The notes under the pieces: generated by a model
Databases searched by the model: none
The model's input: only the letters and a program-made list of their open reading frames with translations
What the model was told of the DNA's origin: nothing
Assembly (NCBI GenBank): GCA_913060955.1
Contig: CAJXTH010000027.1
Location: forward strand, 1-8,616
Source: an uncultured bacterium
Lineage (GTDB): Bacteria; Patescibacteriota; Minisyncoccia; SW-4-49-11
Direction: 5' to 3'
DNA length: 8,616 nucleotides
Shown: positions 6,249 to 8,616 of the stretch, piece after piece
Numbering within the stretch: the stretch's first letter is position 1
How the letters are laid out: each line of letters starts with the position of its first letter
Made by a program: the position numbers and the translations under genes

Positions 6249-6926
6249 ATGTCAAACCGAACTACATTTGGAGTTATCGCACTTGCCCTGGGTGTGCTTT
6301 GGCTTCTTGCAAACTTTGAGCTTATCCAATTCCCTGGATTTTGGGGAGTTGTTTCTGTAGGGTTCATTGCCTTGGGGGCTTGGCAGTTGGTTGCTTCGAA
6401 CTTCCGAGAAGTTGGTGGAGGGCTTACCTTCCTTACCTTAGGAACCGTAATTGGACTTCTCCAACTTGACGTTATTAGTGGATCTGACATTGCCCGGATC
6501 TTTTGGCCAGCAGTATTAATTATCGTTGGACTTACTATTCTTCTAAACCGAGGAGGTGCCCCGAAAGGATCATCACAAGATTCTGATACACGACGACTTA
6601 ATATTGCTCATGTCTTTGGTGGGGGAAAAGTTGTGAATACCTCGAATGACTTCCAAGGAGGAGAAGTTGTGAATCTCTTCGGAGGGGGAACCATTGATCT
6701 AACCCAGGCAGAGGTTAGCAACAAACCGGCTCGCATTGCGGTTACCGTTCTCTTTGGTGGATCAGACCTAAAACTTCCAGAATCATGGAATGTCGAGAAT
6801 CGAACGTTTGCGCTCTTTGGTGGAAGCGACGACAAGCGAAACCAGGCCAAGGTTGAAAGTGCTGATCATACTCCCGACCTCATTATTTCTGGTATTGTAC
6901 TCTTTGGTGGACTTGATATTAAGTAG
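6249..6926 (+). CDS. LiaF-like membrane protein with C-terminal FGG-repeat domain
   Basis: The start chosen is ATG at 6249 (MSNRTTFGV), because the promoter TATAAT boxes lie at 6216-6232 and a longer frame from 6135 would include them. The product has 225 residues. Four hydrophobic segments (about 7-22, 31-49, 59-73 and 84-99) form an N-terminal LiaF_TM/DUF5668-type module. The soluble C-terminal half has five regularly spaced FGG motifs (123-125, 144-146, 169-171, 190-192, 219-221), as in the DUF2154/DUF4097-type beta domain of LiaF and related envelope-stress proteins. In Firmicutes LiaF restrains a LiaRS two-component system. Here no liaR or liaS partner is adjacent, so a regulatory role is only suggested. 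No Shine-Dalgarno is visible. A strong terminator follows after 23 bp. Confidence 0.8.
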   Translation: MSNRTTFGVIALALGVLWLLANFELIQFPGFWGVVSVGFIALGAWQLVASNFREVGGGLTFLTLGTVIGLLQLDVISGSDIARIFWPAVLIIVGLTILLNRGGAPKGSSQDSDTRRLNIAHVFGGGKVVNTSNDFQGGEVVNLFGGGTIDLTQAEVSNKPARIAVTVLFGGSDLKLPESWNVENRTFALFGGSDDKRNQAKVESADHTPDLIISGIVLFGGLDIK

Positions 6927-6949
6927 TACCATCTACTCTATACTCAAAA

Positions 6950-6977
6950 AGTCCCTTCGCACTGGAGGGACTCTTTT
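6950..6977 (+). terminator. Intrinsic terminator of the LiaF-like gene
   Basis: Perfect 7-bp stem AGTCCCT/AGGGACT (6950-6956 and 6966-6972), extendable by a T-G and a C-G pair, with AAAAA before it and CTTTT after it. The T-tract runs directly into the TG of the next promoter. Confidence 0.85.
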
Positions 6978-6985
6978 GATATAAT
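6977..6985 (+). promoter_or_regulatory. Extended -10 promoter of the nuclease-like gene
   Basis: TGATATAAT at 6977-6985 carries TGn plus a perfect TATAAT, the same design as the promoter at 6213. There is no recognisable -35, because that position falls inside the terminator hairpin. Predicted transcription start is about 6992, giving an mRNA leader of about 50 nt before the ATG at 7045. Confidence 0.65.
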
Positions 6986-7028
6986 TATATCCAAGGTTAT
7001 ACATGATCTTGGGCTGATCTTTACCAAC

Positions 7029-7035
7029 AAGGAGG
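7029..7035 (+). promoter_or_regulatory. Full-consensus Shine-Dalgarno fixing the nuclease start
   Basis: AAGGAGG lies 9 bases before ATG 7045. It is the best ribosome site in the window and shows that translation is meant to start upstream of the in-frame TGA, not at the later TTG or ATG codons. Confidence 0.85.
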
Positions 7036-7044
7036 ATATCAATT

Positions 7045-7473
7045 ATGGCGACTTCATCGAGCCGCCGTAACCACTACACCATACGAGCTATCCCGACAAA
7101 AGTGCAGGGACATACATCATGTGGCCTTCCAGATGATTGACACGAATATGATTCGTTGCTCGAGGCTCGTATGGCACGATTGCTTATTCAACAGAAAATA
7201 CCGTTCACCCCTCACGTGAAGTTTCAATGCTTTAATCGTGAAGGAAAACAATTTGAATATACTGTTGATTTTCTCTTGAGATCTCCTCAAAAGTTTGCCG
7301 GGATTTCTCCCATTGTAACTGCCCTGGAAGTAAAAGGGCGACTGAGAAAAAAGGACATTCTTCGTAATGACGCTCTGGAATATTGCCACCGGGTTAAATG
7401 TTGGATCGTTCTGGAACCACACATTGAGATGTGGGAACGCGAAAGCCTGTTCTGGAACACTTCGGACTTTTAA
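7045..7473 (+). pseudogene. PD-(D/E)XK nuclease-like gene interrupted by in-frame TGA at codon 32
   Basis: From ATG 7045 the frame runs 31 codons to TGA at 7138-7140, then stays open in the same frame to TAA at 7473, 142 positions in all. The text around the stop, LPDD*HEYDSLLEARMARL, reads as one continuous protein. Downstream features fit the PD-(D/E)XK nuclease fold: E40 in the first helix (SLLEAR), D75 in TVDFLL and E95-x-K97 in ALEVKGR, as in TnsA, VSR or phage DUF1064-type proteins. The substrate cannot be assigned. No usable start with a ribosome site follows the TGA; TTG 7156 and ATG 7171 lack one. A single G-to-A change (Trp) or C-to-T change (Arg) would create the stop. TGA is a genuine stop in the cupin gene, pilC and a pseudopilin gene, so genome-wide reassignment is unlikely. 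It may be a pseudogene, a sequence error or a readthrough case. Confidence 0.7.
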
Positions 7474-7489
7474 CAGTAAAACCAAAAAT

Positions 7490-7531
7490 GAAAACTCTCC
7501 CCAAGATATATTTCTTGAGGAGTTTTCTTTT
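7490..7531 (+). terminator. Terminator after the nuclease-like gene
   Basis: Perfect 8-bp outer stem GAAAACTC/GAGTTTTC (7490-7497 and 7520-7527), an inner AAGA/TCTT stem near the loop, and TTTT at 7528-7531. It lies 16 bp past the stop and resembles the terminator at 6950. If real, bacterial sequence extends to about 7531. Confidence 0.7.
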
Positions 7532-7617
7532 AACCAGTCAGCAATATCCTCAACACTTTTTGATTCATTTATAATCTCAACTAAAAAACTTCTAGCTTCA
7601 TCATAATGAAGATTCAA
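7490..7617 (-). pseudogene. Open-frame remnant without ATG at the composition break
   Basis: On the minus strand a frame reads protein-like sequence, in part YDEARSFLVEIINESK and SVEDIADWLKEN, a pattern of amphipathic helices. It has no ATG: a TTG at 7617 is the first possible start, and an in-frame TAG lies at 7650-7648. The frame continues leftward only as the antisense of the nuclease gene, where it loses protein character. It may be a viral gene end cut by a chimeric join near 7490-7530, or a decayed bacterial frame. I recognise no family. Its overlap with the terminator hairpin argues that one of the two calls is coincidental. Confidence 0.25.
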
Positions 7618-7627
7618 ATAATAACCT
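7532..7627. other. Transition zone from moderate-GC to AT-rich DNA
   Basis: GC falls in steps from about 40% before 7500 to roughly 15% after 7620. Left of it are bacterial signals (Shine-Dalgarno, intrinsic terminators, extended -10 promoters). Right of it are virus-like Lys/Asn-rich genes with none of these signals. The exact join cannot be fixed by eye. No insertion sequence, att site or integrase marks it. Confidence 0.6.
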
Positions 7628-7679
7628 GATTTTTTTAAAATCTTCTTCTATTTTTTGCTTAAGATTTTTTTAAAATCTT
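7628..7679 (-). repeat. Two identical A/T hairpins at the 3' end of the thioredoxin-like gene
   Basis: The 17-mer GATTTTTTTAAAATCTT occurs exactly at 7628-7644 and 7663-7679. Each copy is a dyad, with GATTTT/AAAATC around TTT; the second extends to AAGATTTT/AAAATCTT. The stop codon of the minus-strand gene (7672-7670) falls at the loop and stem edge of the second. Mimivirus-type viruses process and polyadenylate mRNAs at hairpins at gene ends, so this fits a viral 3' signal. That use is inference, and chance is possible in such AT-rich DNA. Confidence 0.5.
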
Positions 7680-8257
7680 TTTCTTAATCTTTTTGTCTTT
7701 CTATTTACTTTATTATTATTTTTTTTAATCTTTTTTGAATTACTTTTTTTTCTTAGATTTTTCTTAACTCTTTTTTTGTTCTTTTTGCTTAAATTTTTCT
7801 TATTTGTTTTATTTTTATTTTTATTTTTATTTTTTTTACTTTTCTTATTTGTTTTACTTTTGTTTTTTCCACCACCAACACTCATATTCATTGAATTAAA
7901 ATATACTTCGAAATCTTCTGCTGTTCTATTACCATTATATTCTTTTTTCTTATTTCCACCTACCATTTCAAATATAGTTGGATACCCTAAAATATCTCTA
8001 TCACAGTTAACACGATTTATATAATCACTATTTACACGAGCAATCATTTTTTCAAGCGATTTTGGTGATTTCATTGAATGTTTCATTCCATTTCTCTCTA
8101 AATTCTTTTCAAACTTATTCCATTCTGGTTTCATTATTTCACAGTGTGGACAACCATCCATATAAAATAATACCAAGGCATGTGCATCTTGTATAGAATC
8201 ATTAAAGTCTTCTAAAGCTTTATCATTATTTACGTGAATTATTTTCATATTTTTCAT
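7670..8257 (-). CDS. Thioredoxin-fold protein with CPHC motif and Lys/Asn-rich tail (giant-virus-like)
   Basis: A 195-residue protein. Residues 1-125 form a thioredoxin domain: strand ALVLFYMDG, redox motif C36-P-H-C39, and the cis-proline loop GYPTIF with P93. CPHC is the DsbA-type dipeptide, and the layout also resembles protein disulfide isomerase domains. Residues about 128-195 are a low-complexity tail of Lys, Asn and Ser after a GGG hinge, highly basic, and may bind nucleic acid or target the protein to virions. Start at M1 (8257) or M4 (8248) is equally possible. There is no signal peptide. Such tails and AT-driven codons (AAA, AAT, ATA) are common in Mimiviridae-related proteins, some of which make disulfides in the virion; that role is inferred. 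The codon use is unlike that of the genes to the left. Confidence 0.8.
   Translation of the reverse strand: MKNMKIIHVNNDKALEDFNDSIQDAHALVLFYMDGCPHCEIMKPEWNKFEKNLERNGMKHSMKSPKSLEKMIARVNSDYINRVNCDRDILGYPTIFEMVGGNKKKEYNGNRTAEDFEVYFNSMNMSVGGGKNKSKTNKKSKKNKNKNKNKTNKKNLSKKNKKRVKKNLRKKSNSKKIKKNNNKVNRKTKRLRKRF
7811..7834. repeat. Hexanucleotide microsatellite in the Lys/Asn tail
   Basis: ATTTTT is repeated about four times on the plus strand, encoding the alternating Lys-Asn run of the thioredoxin-like tail on the minus strand. Slippage here would change the tail length in steps of two residues without a frameshift. Confidence 0.8.
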
Positions 8258-8491
8258 ATTTTTATTATCTTATATATAGTTCATTATAAAAAGATTTTTA
8301 CATTAATTTTGTTTTTTTGATTTGTTTTTTTTGATTTGTTTTTTGATTTGTTTTTATTTTTTAGAAAGAAGTAGAGAGAAATAAAGTTAAGTAGAGATAA
8401 ATATTGAAAAATAGAGAGAAATGGAAAGAAATAAAGAGAAAAAATATAATATAGTATTTTTATATATTAAAAAAACATTCTATAAATAACA
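8258..8491. repeat. Divergent intergenic region with two tandem repeat blocks
   Basis: There is no gene in these 234 bp between two divergent virus-like genes. At 8319-8356 the unit GATTTG plus a T-run occurs three times with spacing 14 and 12. At 8371-8450 an imperfect purine-rich unit, GTAGAGAGAAATAAAG plus four bases, recurs every 20 bp at 8371, 8391, 8411 and 8431, decaying toward the right. The promoters of both genes must lie here. I do not see the Mimivirus early motif AAAATTGA next to either start. Confidence 0.6.
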
Positions 8492-8616
8492 ATGAATACA
8501 TTCAATACTATATATAGTAAAAACTTTTATATTTTATTAATTATTGGTATAGTCTTCTTAATAGGATTTATCTTTGTTACCAATTATTCAACAACTGATA
8601 TTATTGAAGGGTTTAG
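8492..8616 (+). CDS. N-terminus of a small single-span membrane protein (virus-like), 3' end missing
   Basis: From ATG 8492 the frame is open to the window end, giving 41 residues. A short polar N-terminus (MNTFNTIYSKN) is followed by one hydrophobic helix at about 12-30 and then the motif DIIEGF at 36-41. Small proteins with one N-terminal span followed by an 'IEGF'-like motif are frequent in giant-virus genomes as I know them, but no function is assigned. The AT-rich codons match those of the thioredoxin-like gene. There is no Shine-Dalgarno, as expected for a eukaryotic virus. A real gene is likely, but only the beginning is seen. Confidence 0.6.
   Translation, partial: MNTFNTIYSKNFYILLIIGIVFLIGFIFVTNYSTTDIIEGF

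Noticed and set aside
7045..7473. UGA read as glycine or tryptophan genome-wide (Gracilibacteria- or Mycoplasma-type code)
   Set aside because: PilB and PilC are long and free of internal TGA, and TGA ends pilC, a pseudopilin gene and the cupin-like gene, two of them in ATGA overlaps.
7045..7473. Selenocysteine at the in-frame TGA
   Set aside because: The position lies outside the active-site motifs, I see no clear SECIS hairpin just downstream, and there are no sel genes in the window.
7117..7489. Left part of the minus-strand frame antisense to the nuclease gene
   Set aside because: It is a shadow of the plus-strand gene, with no domain character once it enters the antisense region.
8311..8450. 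CRISPR array
   Set aside because: The repeats are short, imperfect, AT-rich and without unique spacers; this is simple tandem repetition.

Overview
The window has two unlike parts. Bases 1 to about 7,530 have moderate GC, compact overlapping genes, sigma70-like promoters, Shine-Dalgarno sites and intrinsic terminators, so they are bacterial. The type IV pilus gene set, the very tight spacing, a receiver-only response regulator leading the operon and a tRNA without an encoded CCA suggest a Patescibacteria/CPR-type genome. That placement is inference; there is no marker gene here to fix a lineage. From about 7,530-7,620 to the end the DNA becomes extremely AT-rich and looks like a eukaryotic nucleocytoplasmic large DNA virus (giant virus): a thioredoxin-fold protein with a long Lys/Asn tail, A/T hairpins at a gene end, and a small membrane protein with an 'IEGF' motif. 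The simplest reading is a chimeric contig.

Left part (minus strand, 4975 down to 1): one operon of a receiver-only response regulator, the pilus assembly ATPase PilB, the inner-membrane platform protein PilC, three class III prepilin-like proteins with Glu5, and a fourth prepilin-like protein without Glu5 that runs off the left edge. PilB drives PilC, which extracts processed (pseudo)pilins from the membrane to build a pilus or pseudopilus. Most genes overlap, several by the ATGA pattern. The major pilin, prepilin peptidase, PilM/N/O and PilT are not in the window.

Middle (4976-6248): an AT-rich gap with a candidate operon promoter and an exact DnaA-box 9-mer; a GC-rich hairpin island bounded by a 19-bp exact copy of the 3' end of the adjacent tRNA-Ala(GGC); the tRNA with its own promoter and terminator; and a minus-strand cupin-like protein.

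Right bacterial part (plus strand, 6249-7531): a LiaF-like membrane protein with five FGG repeats, a terminator tightly followed by an extended -10 promoter, then a PD-(D/E)XK nuclease-like gene. That gene has a perfect Shine-Dalgarno but is interrupted by an in-frame TGA at codon 32. TGA is a normal stop elsewhere in this window, so this is a nonsense mutation, a base error or recoding.

Virus-like part (about 7,532-8616): a remnant open frame without ATG, two identical A/T hairpins, the thioredoxin-like gene on the minus strand, a repeat-filled divergent intergenic region, and the start of a membrane-protein gene.
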